Assembly (NCBI GenBank): GCA_902712845.1
Contig: LR743504.1
Span: 904,001 to 968,000 of the forward strand
Reading direction: 5' to 3'
Length of the DNA: 64,000 nucleotides
DNA from: Methylobacterium bullatum
GTDB taxonomy: Bacteria; Pseudomonadota; Alphaproteobacteria; Rhizobiales; Beijerinckiaceae
The notes under the pieces were generated by a model. It was given only the letters and a program-made list of their open reading frames with translations, did not search any database and had not been told where the DNA came from. Below are positions 57,181-64,000 of this stretch, in pieces. The position numbers and the translations under genes were made by a program. Each line of letters starts with the position of its first letter. Within the stretch, counting starts at the first letter, position 1.

Positions 57181-57301
57181 ACCTCATCCTGAGGTGCCGC
57201 GTAGCGGCCTCGAAGGAGGGCTCCAGAACCCACTGAGCAGACTGGAGCGCTCCTTCGAGGCCCGTTGCTCAAGCAAAGGGCACCTCAGGATGAGGTGGTC
57301 T
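57181..57301. repeat. ~117-bp palindromic repeat element, full copy (alternative right arm)
   Basis: Begins ACCTCATCCTGAGGTGCCGC and ends GGCACCTCAGGATGAGGTGG. Its right arm holds TTGCTCAAGCAA instead of the GCTACGCTCCGGC segment of other copies, which still forms a local hairpin. It lies 30 bases after a glycosyltransferase stop. Confidence 0.85.
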
Positions 57302-57404
57302 GGTGGGATGATGTATTTTCGCAAGTGAATCGGACGAACCATCTAATCGAACGACCCTGAAAGTGCTGACATAACTCCCGCCCCCCTCTAAAGAAGTCGC
57401 CCGC

Positions 57405-58730
57405 GTGATCCAGTCCCGCCTCGACACCGCCCTCCCCCTCGGCCGGTCCGCCGACGACTTCAACGAGCGCTACTCCCGCGCCCTCGTCATCGTGCTCCTG
57501 GGCTATGCCATCCTCGGGAAGACCTTCGCCTATCTGGGCATCCCGCCGCTCTTCGTCGGCGAGATGGCCCTGGCCGGAGGGCTCATCGCGCTGCTGCGGT
57601 CCGGATGCTGGCTTGCCATCCTGGCGACGCCGGCGAGCCGGATGCTCATCGTCCTGATGGGCTGGGTCGTCTACCGGACCGTGCCGTATGTGGGTCCCTA
57701 CGGGATGGACGCCCCCCGCGACAGCGTGCTGGCCCTCTACGGCCTGTTCGCCCTGATCGTCGTCGCCCTGCTGCTGGAGGAGCCCGGCCGGTTCTGGCGG
57801 GCCATCGACACCTATGGCCGGTTCGCGCGGTTCTATGCCCTGGCCGGCGGCATCGTGTACGGCCTGAGTTCGGCGTTCCTGAAGATCCCGGGCACCGAGA
57901 TCCAGATCCCCAGCGTCCGGGCCGGCGAGGCCGCCAGCCACCTCGCGGCCATCGCCGTCTTCGTCATGCTCGGGCTCGGCCGCTTCTCGCGACTCTGGAT
58001 CGCGGTGCTGATGGCGAGCATGATCATCGTCACGTCGAGCCGCGGCGCCATGCTGACCTGCCTCGTGCCGGTGGTGGTCGCGGCCATCGCCGGGCGCCGG
58101 CTGCGGCAGTTCCTGCCCATCGTCCTGGTCTTTTTCGTCGCCGCGGTCATCGCGACGGTGTTCGATCTCAGCATCCAGCTCCCCGGCAACGAGCGGGCGA
58201 CGGGACCCAAGCAGCTCGTCGAGGGCCTGAAGAGCGTGGTCGGCGTCAGCGAGGCCTCGAATTTCGAGGCGACGAAGGAGTTCCGCCTGCGCTGGTGGGC
58301 GACGATCCAGGATTACACGTTGCGCGGGCCGTATTTCTGGACGGGCAAGGGCTTCGGGGTGAACATCGCCCTCGAAGACGGCTACAAGCAATGGGTGACG
58401 GCCGACGCCGTCCTGCGCAGCCCCCACAACGTCAACATGACCTATCTGGCGCGCTCGGGCGTCCCCGGTCTCGTGCTGTGGCTCGGCGTGCTGGCGACCT
58501 GGTTCGCGATGCTGTTCCACAGCCTGCTCTGGGCCCGCCGGCGCGGGGAGGAGCACTGGGCCAAGCTGTTCATCTGGATCGCCTGCTACGCGCTGGGCAT
58601 GTTCGTGGACGCGTGTTTCGACGTGGCGCTCGAAGGGCCGATGCTGGGCATCTGGTTCTGGTGCGTCTTCGGCTTCGGCATCGGCGCCAGCATGATCTAC
58701 CGCTCCCCCCTCGGGCGCAACGTCCGATAG
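57405..58730 (+). CDS. O-antigen ligase/polymerase-like membrane protein
   Basis: A polytopic inner-membrane protein with about ten hydrophobic segments (for example ALVIVLLGYAILGKTFAYLG, LYGLFALIVVALLLEEPG, IAVLMASMIIVTSSRGAMLT). A larger periplasmic loop in the second half contains RLRWWATIQDYTLRGPYFWT and GFGVNIALEDG, resembling the Wzy_C/O-antigen ligase loop. It would polymerise repeat units or attach polymer at the periplasmic face. The start is GTG at 57405 with AAGAAG upstream. It is the last sugar gene before the second LuxR paralogue. Confidence 0.85.
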   Translation: MIQSRLDTALPLGRSADDFNERYSRALVIVLLGYAILGKTFAYLGIPPLFVGEMALAGGLIALLRSGCWLAILATPASRMLIVLMGWVVYRTVPYVGPYGMDAPRDSVLALYGLFALIVVALLLEEPGRFWRAIDTYGRFARFYALAGGIVYGLSSAFLKIPGTEIQIPSVRAGEAASHLAAIAVFVMLGLGRFSRLWIAVLMASMIIVTSSRGAMLTCLVPVVVAAIAGRRLRQFLPIVLVFFVAAVIATVFDLSIQLPGNERATGPKQLVEGLKSVVGVSEASNFEATKEFRLRWWATIQDYTLRGPYFWTGKGFGVNIALEDGYKQWVTADAVLRSPHNVNMTYLARSGVPGLVLWLGVLATWFAMLFHSLLWARRRGEEHWAKLFIWIACYALGMFVDACFDVALEGPMLGIWFWCVFGFGIGASMIYRSPLGRNVR

Positions 58731-59332
58731 AATATCGCCGGCCGCGCAATGCGAGATGTCCCCGCGTCGTCGATGGTCGTCGCCGTGCTGCGATCATCGA
58801 CAGTCTTCGATAGACATCGATCTAAGTAGTCATACCACGGCATAGATTCCGGCAAGATCTCGCCGATCCAGGCTGTGCGGGGCCGCGTTGCAGGCGCGCC
58901 CCCACCGCGGCACGTCGAGGTTTCGATCCGCGAGTAAGAGCGCCGCAAGGGGCGAATCTATCCGAAACGGATGCTTTGCCGGACTCCGGCGACATCGAGC
59001 TACACCGATTTCGACGGCACGAATGCCATGAATTAGAGTTCCCGTTTTTGCTTGTGACGCTCCATATTGTCGTGTTAGCTGACCGCAGCGAAATTCAGTA
59101 TTTGAAGGACGCCGAGACATCAGTAGATTTATTAACATAGAATAATAATGTTGCGCATACAAAGTCGTCTCGCCCGATACGGACGATTATTTCGGACTTG
59201 CTAAACTGCGAGTGAGTTTTGCTTCTTCGGCGCAAGGACGATCCTGCCAATCGAGCGGCGGCCCGATCGGTCGCTATCGGCAGAATGTTGCCAATATCAG
59301 CGATTTACCAAATGCAATTTGGAGTAAGTCAG
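58731..59332. promoter_or_regulatory. Long intergenic region upstream of the second LuxR-type gene
   Basis: This 602-base gap shows no convincing gene. It becomes AT-rich from about 59030 to 59330. The LuxR gene start has GGAG 8 bases upstream. Confidence 0.4.
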
Positions 59333-60118
59333 ATGCCACTCAGTGTCACAACCGCCTCCGAACCTCCCAAATCCGATTTCATTCCGAGCCTCATCAGCAG
59401 ACCGGACGGTCGAATGCCTTCCCTTACAAGCATACCCGCCATCATCATTGGGCCACGCGGCCTGGAGCGCGACGGACTCGTCGGAATTTTAAATCAAAAC
59501 GGATATTCGATCCTCGATTCCATCGATGACATCTCCGACATGAGCCCCGGACACCTGCCGGCCCTGGTCATCCTCACGGATTTCGGCCAGGAGCAGATGG
59601 AGGCGGCGCTGGTCCCGGTGGTGCAATCCCACTTTCCCCTGGCCCGGATCGTCGCCTTGACGGCCGAGACCGATCCGGCGGTGCCGCGGTACCTGCTCCA
59701 GATGGGCATCCAGGCCTGCCTCAACCGGAGCGCGCAGCCGATCGCGCTGATCCGGTCGCTGAACGTGGTGATGGGCGGCAACATCGTGATCTCCATCGAT
59801 GCCGCGTCTCACCTGACCGGCGGGGCGTACGGCATCACGAAACCGTCCCTCGTGACGTTCCCGAAATCTGCCGACGCGTCCCCGGCGACGGTCTCGGATC
59901 TCTCCAACCGCGAGATCGAGGTTCTGGCCTGCCTGGCCACCGGGCATTCGAACAAGTCCATCGCGCGGGAATTGCGGATCTCCGAGGCGACCGTGAAGAT
60001 CCACGTGAAGAACGTGCTGAGAAAGATCAACGTCAGCAACCGGACGCAGGCCGCGGTCTGGGTCTCGAAGCACGGAACGCCCAAGGTCGGCGCCCGGCGC
60101 AACGGGCGGGCCGCGTGA
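59333..60118 (+). CDS. LuxR-family regulator with pseudo-receiver domain (paralogue 2)
   Basis: The C-terminal helix-turn-helix reads LSNREIEVLACLATGHSNKS, then IARELRISEATVKIHVKNVL and RKINVSNRTQAAVWVSKHG, closely similar to paralogue 1 at 45.3 kb. The N-terminal domain follows the receiver pattern (AIIIGPRGLERDGLVGILNQ) but lacks the acidic pair, and its presumed phospho-site strand is ALVILTDFGQ. It is therefore probably controlled by a route other than classical phosphorylation. The ATG at 59333 was chosen for its ribosome binding site over a longer frame from 59219. Confidence 0.84.
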   Translation: MPLSVTTASEPPKSDFIPSLISRPDGRMPSLTSIPAIIIGPRGLERDGLVGILNQNGYSILDSIDDISDMSPGHLPALVILTDFGQEQMEAALVPVVQSHFPLARIVALTAETDPAVPRYLLQMGIQACLNRSAQPIALIRSLNVVMGGNIVISIDAASHLTGGAYGITKPSLVTFPKSADASPATVSDLSNREIEVLACLATGHSNKSIARELRISEATVKIHVKNVLRKINVSNRTQAAVWVSKHGTPKVGARRNGRAA

Positions 60119-60161
60119 TCTGAACCGGCATCCACTTCGGCGGAGAGCGCTGCTTCCAAGT

Positions 60162-60197
60162 CTCACCGACCCTGACCCATAGGTCAGGGTCGGTGAG
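60162..60197. terminator. Perfect 16-bp hairpin between convergent genes
   Basis: CTCACCGACCCTGACC / GGTCAGGGTCGGTGAG with a 4-base loop lies 44 bases after the LuxR stop and before the convergent yjbQ stop. There is no T-tract. It is well placed as a bidirectional terminator. Confidence 0.6.
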
Positions 60198-60240
60198 GTC
60201 CGGCGGGCGACCGCCGCCGCGCAGTCGCGCGGGCAGACTT

Positions 60241-60259
60241 CGATGAGTCAGACTCATCG
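60241..60259. terminator. Short perfect hairpin 11 bases beyond the yjbQ stop
   Basis: CGATGAGT-CAG-ACTCATCG is an 8-bp stem with a 3-base loop, immediately downstream of yjbQ on the minus strand. A likely termination or mRNA-end structure. Confidence 0.5.
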
Positions 60260-60269
60260 CAGTCTGGTC

Positions 60270-60746
60270 TTAGGCCCCGGCCACATGCAGGACGATGTCG
60301 CGCCGATGCGGCCGGTCGCGATGCTCGATCAGATAGAGGCCCTGCCACGTGCCGAGGACGAGCCGCCCGTCGGTGACGGGGATCGTGAGCCCCGAATCGG
60401 TCAGGAGGGTGCGGATATGCGCCGGCATGTCGTCGGGGCCTTCCGCCGAATGGACGTACCCGCCACCGGGGAGGCGCGGGGCGAGGCCGTCCAGCGCCGT
60501 CATCAGGTCGGCCTGCACGTCGGGGTCGGCATTCTCCTGAATCGTCAGGGAGGCCGAGGTGTGCCGGCAGAACAGGGTGAGCAGGCCCTGCCCGATGCCG
60601 CTGCGCCGCAGGAAATCGGCCACGGACGCGGTGATATCCGTGAATCCCTGGCCCGGCGTCGAGACGGTGAGGCGGGCGCTGGCCTGGCGCCGGATCTCGC
60701 CCTCCCGGAAGCCTTCGATCCCGCCGATCCTGCCCGAACCTCTCAT
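60270..60746 (-). CDS. YjbQ/UPF0047-family protein (putative secondary thiamine-phosphate synthase)
   Basis: A small 158-residue protein with the family signature FCRHTSASLTIQENADPDV and a C-terminal GTWQGLYLIEHRDRPHRRDI. Overexpressed relatives complement thiamine-phosphate synthase loss, but the true role of the family is unsettled. Its ATG overlaps the stop of the ligase gene (ATGA), so it is translationally coupled to DNA-repair genes. Confidence 0.92.
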   Translation of the reverse strand: MRGSGRIGGIEGFREGEIRRQASARLTVSTPGQGFTDITASVADFLRRSGIGQGLLTLFCRHTSASLTIQENADPDVQADLMTALDGLAPRLPGGGYVHSAEGPDDMPAHIRTLLTDSGLTIPVTDGRLVLGTWQGLYLIEHRDRPHRRDIVLHVAGA

Positions 60747-62590
60747 GCTGTCTCTCCCTCGATGACGGCGCCCGGCGCGATCTCGCGCTCGCCGCGGGCC
60801 AGGATGGTCTCCAGGGCCTCGATCCGGTCGGCCTCGGCGGCCGGCTTGTCCCAGCGGATGCGATGGACGCGGGGGAAGCGCATGGCGACGCCGGATTTGT
60901 GCCGGGTGGAGCGCTGCACCCCCTCGAAGGCGATCTCCAGCACCAGCCCCTCGTCGATGCCGTAGGCCACCTCGCGCACCGGGCCGAAGCGCTTCGTCGT
61001 GTTGTTTCGGACGTAGCGGTCGAGCTTGGCCAGTTCCGCATCGGTGAAGCCGTGATAGGCCTTGCCCACCGGCACCAGTTCCCGGCCGCCCTCCGGCCGC
61101 TCGCGCCAGACCCCGAAGGTGTAGTCCGAATAGAAGGACGAGCGCTTCCCGTGGCCGCGCTGGGCATACATCATCACCGCGTCCACGAGATGCGGCTCGC
61201 GCTTCCACTTCCACCACGGACCCTTGGGGCGGCCGGGGAGATAGGGGCTGTCGCGCAGCTTCAGCATCACCCCCTCGATGGCGTCGGCATCCTCGCCCGC
61301 CCCCACCGAGGCCGGATCGGCGCGGGCCTCGGCGAGATCGTCCCAGGTGGCGAAAGTCACGAGCGGCGAGAGGTCGATGCGGGCGTGATCCAGAGCGGCG
61401 ACGAAACCCTCCAGCCGCGCGCGGCGGGTCGCGAAGGGCAGCGGGCGCAAATCCTCGCCCTCCGCCGTGAGGAGATCGTAGGCCCGCACATGGGCGGGAA
61501 ACTCCTCCAGCAGCTTGGGCGTCACCGCCTTCCGGTTGAGGCGCTGCTGCAGCACGTTGAAGCTCTGAACCCGGCTCTCCCGCAGGATCAGCAACTCCCC
61601 GTCGATGGTGCCCGTGAAGGTGATCGCCTCGGCGAGATCGGGGAAGGCATGCGTGATGTCCTCGCCGGTGCGCGAATAGACCCGCGCCACTTGGCTTCCC
61701 GCCTCGTCGCGGCCGCCCGAGAGCTGGACGCGGATGCCGTCCCATTTCCACTCGCCCGAGAAGGCGGCCGGGTCGAGTTTCGCGAAGTCCGTTTCCTCGT
61801 CGATGGGGTGGGAGAGCATCGGCGGGCGGAACGGCGCCGGGTTGAGGGTGGTGGGGCGCTCCCCCCTCCCCTCGACCCAGGCGAACAGGCCGAGATACGG
61901 CGGCTCCAGCCCGTGCCAGACCTCCTCCACCGCATCGGCCTCGTGGCCGCCGAGCGCCCCCACGGCCGTCTTGGCGAGGCGCGCCGAGACGCCGACGCGG
62001 AGCGCCCCGGTGATGAGCTTGAGAAGTGCCCAGCGTCCGGTCTCGTCCAGGGCATCGAGCCAGCCGGCGATATGGTCGGGAAGGTCGGATTTCTTCGTGG
62101 TGCGCAGCGTGTCCACCACCTCGGCGAGGGTGGGGATGTGCGGGGGTGGGTTGTTGTGGCCGGGCAGCGCCACGCCAACCCCTCCCCCCTCTGCGGGGGA
62201 GGGTGGCCCTCGCGTGAGCGAGGGTCGGGAGAGGGGAGCGCCATCTCCGGAGAGGTCGCCCCCTCTCCCGCCTGCTCCGCAGGCACCCTCCCCCGCAGAG
62301 GGGGGAGGGTTCTGTGTTGGCGCCGGCCAGATCAGCGCCGTGGTCTCGGCGAGATCGCCCACATAATTGTGCGAGAGCGCGAACAGCACGGGGTCGACCC
62401 GCGCCTCCACCAGCCCACGGATCATCGCCGGCTTGGCCTCGCGGAAGCTGAGGTTGCCGGTCATGGCGGCGAGCGCCCAGCCCCGCTCCGGGTCGGGGGC
62501 ATGGGCGAAGTAATCCTGCAGCAGGCGCAGCTTGGCATTGCGGCGCGGCTCGTAGGCGAGGCGGTCGAGGAGATGGGCGAAGTCGTTCAT
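60743..62590 (-). CDS. ATP-dependent DNA ligase (ligase/exonuclease-associated type) with in-frame repeat insertion
   Basis: Seals nicks using ATP. The nucleotidyl-lysine motif EWKWDGIRVQL (KxDG) is in the middle, preceded by the ligase N-terminal helical domain (FAHLLDRLAYEPRRNAKLRL, MTGNLSFREAKPAMIRGLVE). It is followed by DGELLILRE, EGVMLKLRDSPYLPGRPKG and WWKWKREP. This is the bacterial ligase class encoded with an MBL exonuclease. Residues about 94-138 (PPSAGEGACGAGGRGG and onward) are encoded by a palindromic repeat and lie in a linker, so activity may be kept. The ATG at 62590 overlaps the exonuclease stop (ATGA). The Lhr helicase and PdeM phosphoesterase, often linked, are not in the window. 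Confidence 0.93.
   Translation of the reverse strand: MNDFAHLLDRLAYEPRRNAKLRLLQDYFAHAPDPERGWALAAMTGNLSFREAKPAMIRGLVEARVDPVLFALSHNYVGDLAETTALIWPAPTQNPPPSAGEGACGAGGRGGDLSGDGAPLSRPSLTRGPPSPAEGGGVGVALPGHNNPPPHIPTLAEVVDTLRTTKKSDLPDHIAGWLDALDETGRWALLKLITGALRVGVSARLAKTAVGALGGHEADAVEEVWHGLEPPYLGLFAWVEGRGERPTTLNPAPFRPPMLSHPIDEETDFAKLDPAAFSGEWKWDGIRVQLSGGRDEAGSQVARVYSRTGEDITHAFPDLAEAITFTGTIDGELLILRESRVQSFNVLQQRLNRKAVTPKLLEEFPAHVRAYDLLTAEGEDLRPLPFATRRARLEGFVAALDHARIDLSPLVTFATWDDLAEARADPASVGAGEDADAIEGVMLKLRDSPYLPGRPKGPWWKWKREPHLVDAVMMYAQRGHGKRSSFYSDYTFGVWRERPEGGRELVPVGKAYHGFTDAELAKLDRYVRNNTTKRFGPVREVAYGIDEGLVLEIAFEGVQRSTRHKSGVAMRFPRVHRIRWDKPAAEADRIEALETILARGEREIAPGAVIEGETA
62177..62311. repeat. 135-base palindromic repeat inserted in frame in the ligase gene
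   Basis: The outer arms are near-perfect inverted repeats (CCCTCCCCCCTCTGCGGGGG type, about 28 bases each). Nested hairpins inside include CCCTCGC-GTGA-GCGAGGG, GGGAGAGGGG / CCCCTCTCCC and CCTGC-TCC-GCAGG. The length of 135 is an exact multiple of three and no stop codon is created, so 45 codons are added without a frameshift. Confidence 0.8.
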
Positions 62591-63651
62591 GCCGCGGCCT
62601 CGTCCGAAACCGCCGGAGGCTCCTCCACTGCCGCAGGCTCTGCCTCGCCGTCGTCGCCATAGCCCAGCATGTGCAACGGTTTCGCCGCGATCCCTTGTGT
62701 CCCGCACCAATGCACCAGGGCGTCCTCCTGCCCGTGCGTGACCCAGACCTCGCCGGCCCCGGTCTCCCGGATGGTGCGGCAGAGGTCGGGCCAGTCGGAA
62801 TGGTCTGAGATGACGAGGGGGAGTTCGGCGCCCTTCTGCCGGGCACGCGCCCGCACCCGCATCCAGCCCGAGGCGAAGGAGGTGACGGGATCGGGGAATT
62901 TGCGCGACCACACGTCCTGGATCGCCGAGGGTGGGCACAGCACGACGGCCCCGTGGAGTTTCCCGCGCTCCGTCGCGACGACCTTCGGCGTCTCCCCGAG
63001 CGGGATGCCCTCGCGCTTGTAGAGTTCGGTCAACTTCTCCATGGCGCCGTGGAGATAGATCGGCTGGTCGTATCCGGCCTCCCGCAGCAGGGCCATGACC
63101 CGCTGCGCCTTGCCGAGCGCGTAGGCGCCGACGATGTGGGCGCGCTCCGGGAACAGGGCGACCGAGTCGAGAAGCTTCTTCACCTCGTCCTTCGTGTCCG
63201 GCATCCGGAACACCGGCAGGCCGAAGGTCGCCTCGGTGATGAAGACGTCGCAGGGCACCACCTCGAAGGGCAGGCAGGTCGGGTCGTAGGCGCGCTTGTA
63301 ATCACCCGACACCACCACCCGGACGCCCTGCGCCTGGATCGCGATCTGGGCCGAGCCGAGGACGTGGCCGGCGGGCGCGAAGCGCACGGTGACGTCGCCG
63401 ATGCGGATCTCCTCGCCGAGCACCGCCTCCTGGCGGGTCTCACAAAAATCCTCGCCGTAGCGGACGGCCATGATCCGCAGGGTCTGGCCCGTGGCCAGCA
63501 CCTTGCCGTGGCCGGACCGGGCATGGTCGGCGTGGCCGTGGGTGATCAGCGCGCGCGGCACCGGCCAGGTCGGGTCCACGTGGAACCCGCCGAGGGGGCA
63601 ATACAGCCCCTCGCGGGTCAGGGTCAGGAGGTCGCTCGCACTCAGGCTCAT
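62587..63651 (-). CDS. Ligase-associated DNA exonuclease (MBL-fold/beta-CASP-like)
   Basis: A metallo-beta-lactamase-fold nuclease. The metal motif THGHADHARSGH is near residues 36-47, followed by FAPAGHVLGSAQIAI, VVVSGDYKRAYDPTC and the C-terminal ISDHSDWPDL and WVTHGQEDALVHW. The 354-residue size and partner gene match the exonuclease of the ligase-associated DNA repair set. The ATG at 63651 gives MSLSASDLLTLTREGLYCPL. It overlaps the ligase start by four bases and is the first gene of the operon with ligase and yjbQ. Confidence 0.93.
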   Translation of the reverse strand: MSLSASDLLTLTREGLYCPLGGFHVDPTWPVPRALITHGHADHARSGHGKVLATGQTLRIMAVRYGEDFCETRQEAVLGEEIRIGDVTVRFAPAGHVLGSAQIAIQAQGVRVVVSGDYKRAYDPTCLPFEVVPCDVFITEATFGLPVFRMPDTKDEVKKLLDSVALFPERAHIVGAYALGKAQRVMALLREAGYDQPIYLHGAMEKLTELYKREGIPLGETPKVVATERGKLHGAVVLCPPSAIQDVWSRKFPDPVTSFASGWMRVRARARQKGAELPLVISDHSDWPDLCRTIRETGAGEVWVTHGQEDALVHWCGTQGIAAKPLHMLGYGDDGEAEPAAVEEPPAVSDEAAA

Positions 63652-63701
63652 GCGAGGGGCCGAAGATCGGGATGGCAGCTCATGCGACGTGATATAGGGC
63701 G

Positions 63702-63750
63702 CCCAGGCCGGTTCGCGTCGGCTCGCCAACGCGAACCGGCCTGGGTTTTT
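63702..63750 (+). terminator. Strong rho-independent terminator-like hairpin in a divergent promoter region
   Basis: A 17-bp perfect stem (CCCAGGCCGGTTCGCGT / ACGCGAACCGGCCTGGG) with a 10-base loop is followed directly by TTTTT on the plus strand. It lies between the minus-strand exonuclease gene and the plus-strand TPR gene, an unexpected place for a plus-strand terminator. It may block antisense read-through, act as an attenuator, or end a small RNA. Confidence 0.75.
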
Positions 63751-63768
63751 CGTGCCGCGGGTCGTCGA

Positions 63769-63793
63769 CGCAAAACCGGTGACCCCTTTTGCG
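63769..63793. repeat. Short dispersed inverted repeat
   Basis: CGCAAAA-CCGGTGACCCC-TTTTGCG has the same layout as the hairpin at 48112-48152 (stem, CCGG-containing 11-base loop). It is probably a member of a dispersed REP-like family. It lies 12 bases before the start of the TPR gene. Confidence 0.65.
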
Positions 63794-63805
63794 GACCCTG
63801 CCGAG

Positions 63806-64000
63806 ATGAACCCGCGAGCGCACACCTCCCTGCAGAACAGCTCCGGCGACCTTCTCGCCGACCGGCGCTACGCCTATGCGGAGGCCTGCCTCGTGGAGGG
63901 CGACGCGCAGGGGGCGGCCGAGATGGCCGAGCAGGCCCTGGAGATCGCGCCGCGCTACGCCGCCGCCTGGTTCCTCCTCGGGAGGGCACGGGAAGCGCGC
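63806..64000 (+). CDS. TPR-containing protein, N-terminus (3' truncated by window); possibly a TPR-methyltransferase
   Basis: The 65 visible codons (starts MNPRAHTSLQNSSGDLLADR) contain a tetratricopeptide-like pair of helices (YAYAEACLVEGDAQGAAEMA, then EQALEIAPRYAAAWFLLGRA). Similar N-termini occur in alphaproteobacterial proteins where TPR repeats precede a class I SAM-dependent methyltransferase domain; that part is beyond the window, so it is inference. No signal peptide is seen. Confidence 0.65.
   Translation, partial: MNPRAHTSLQNSSGDLLADRRYAYAEACLVEGDAQGAAEMAEQALEIAPRYAAAWFLLGRAREAR

Noticed and set aside
46138..57301. CRISPR array made of the repeated elements
   Set aside because: Copies are kilobases apart, long and palindromic, without regular spacers or cas genes.

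Overview
The window reads as a high-GC alphaproteobacterial chromosome, most like a Methylobacterium/Methylorubrum-type Rhizobiales member. The main support is the ordered block chvI-chvG-hprK-EIIA(Man)-ptsH, a short kinase-core HPr kinase, CobW, HugZ and ligase-exonuclease genes of alphaproteobacterial style, an ExoF/ExoP-like exopolysaccharide export system, and abundant palindromic intergenic repeats. The species is inference; no rRNA or tRNA gene was seen.

Layout. 1-8.5 kb: end of a chemotaxis receptor, a Cache-type diguanylate cyclase, lepA, a large hybrid histidine kinase and a Crp/Fnr regulator. 8.8-14 kb: exopolysaccharide block 1 (ExoF-like export protein, divergent UDP-xylose synthase, WecG/TagA glycosyltransferase, polyprenyl glycosylphosphotransferase). 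14.3-16.4 kb: a 41-codon membrane microprotein and queE-queD-queC for preQ0. 16.8-25.9 kb: D-Ala-D-Ala carboxypeptidase, CobW GTPase, an unrecognised protein, the nitrogen-type PTS/HPr kinase/ChvG-ChvI block, and HugZ. 25.9-31.6 kb: exopolysaccharide block 2 (flippase, Wzc/ExoP-like protein, parallel beta-helix protein). 31.5-43.4 kb: a compact biosynthetic operon running leftwards, made of an NRPS with an N-terminal formyltransferase and a luciferase-like monooxygenase inside the adenylation domain, a type I PKS (KS-AT-KR-DH-ACP-TE) and an FkbM methyltransferase. 43.6-60.1 kb: a coiled-coil membrane protein, two paralogous LuxR regulators with pseudo-receiver domains, and exopolysaccharide block 3 (SDR, two GT4 glycosyltransferases, DegT aminotransferase, UDP-glucose dehydrogenase, GDP-mannose 3,5-epimerase-like SDR, O-antigen ligase/polymerase). 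60.2-63.7 kb: YjbQ, ATP-dependent DNA ligase and MBL exonuclease in one ATGA-coupled operon. The window ends inside a TPR-containing gene.

The three sugar blocks fit one surface-polysaccharide pathway: UDP-Glc to UDP-GlcA (52.8 kb) to UDP-Xyl (10.5 kb), priming by the glycosylphosphotransferase, extension by three glycosyltransferases, flipping, polymerisation, and export by the ExoF/ExoP-like pair.

The most interesting part is an AT-richer two-gene island at about 50.7-52.4 kb inside block 3. It encodes an ImmA/IrrE (M78) zinc protease overlapping a class III nucleotidyl-cyclase-like protein, an arrangement that looks like a candidate signalling or anti-phage system. Other notable points are a palindromic repeat inserted in frame in the DNA ligase gene, several copies of a ~117-bp palindromic element that mostly flank sugar genes, and several enzymes with altered catalytic residues.
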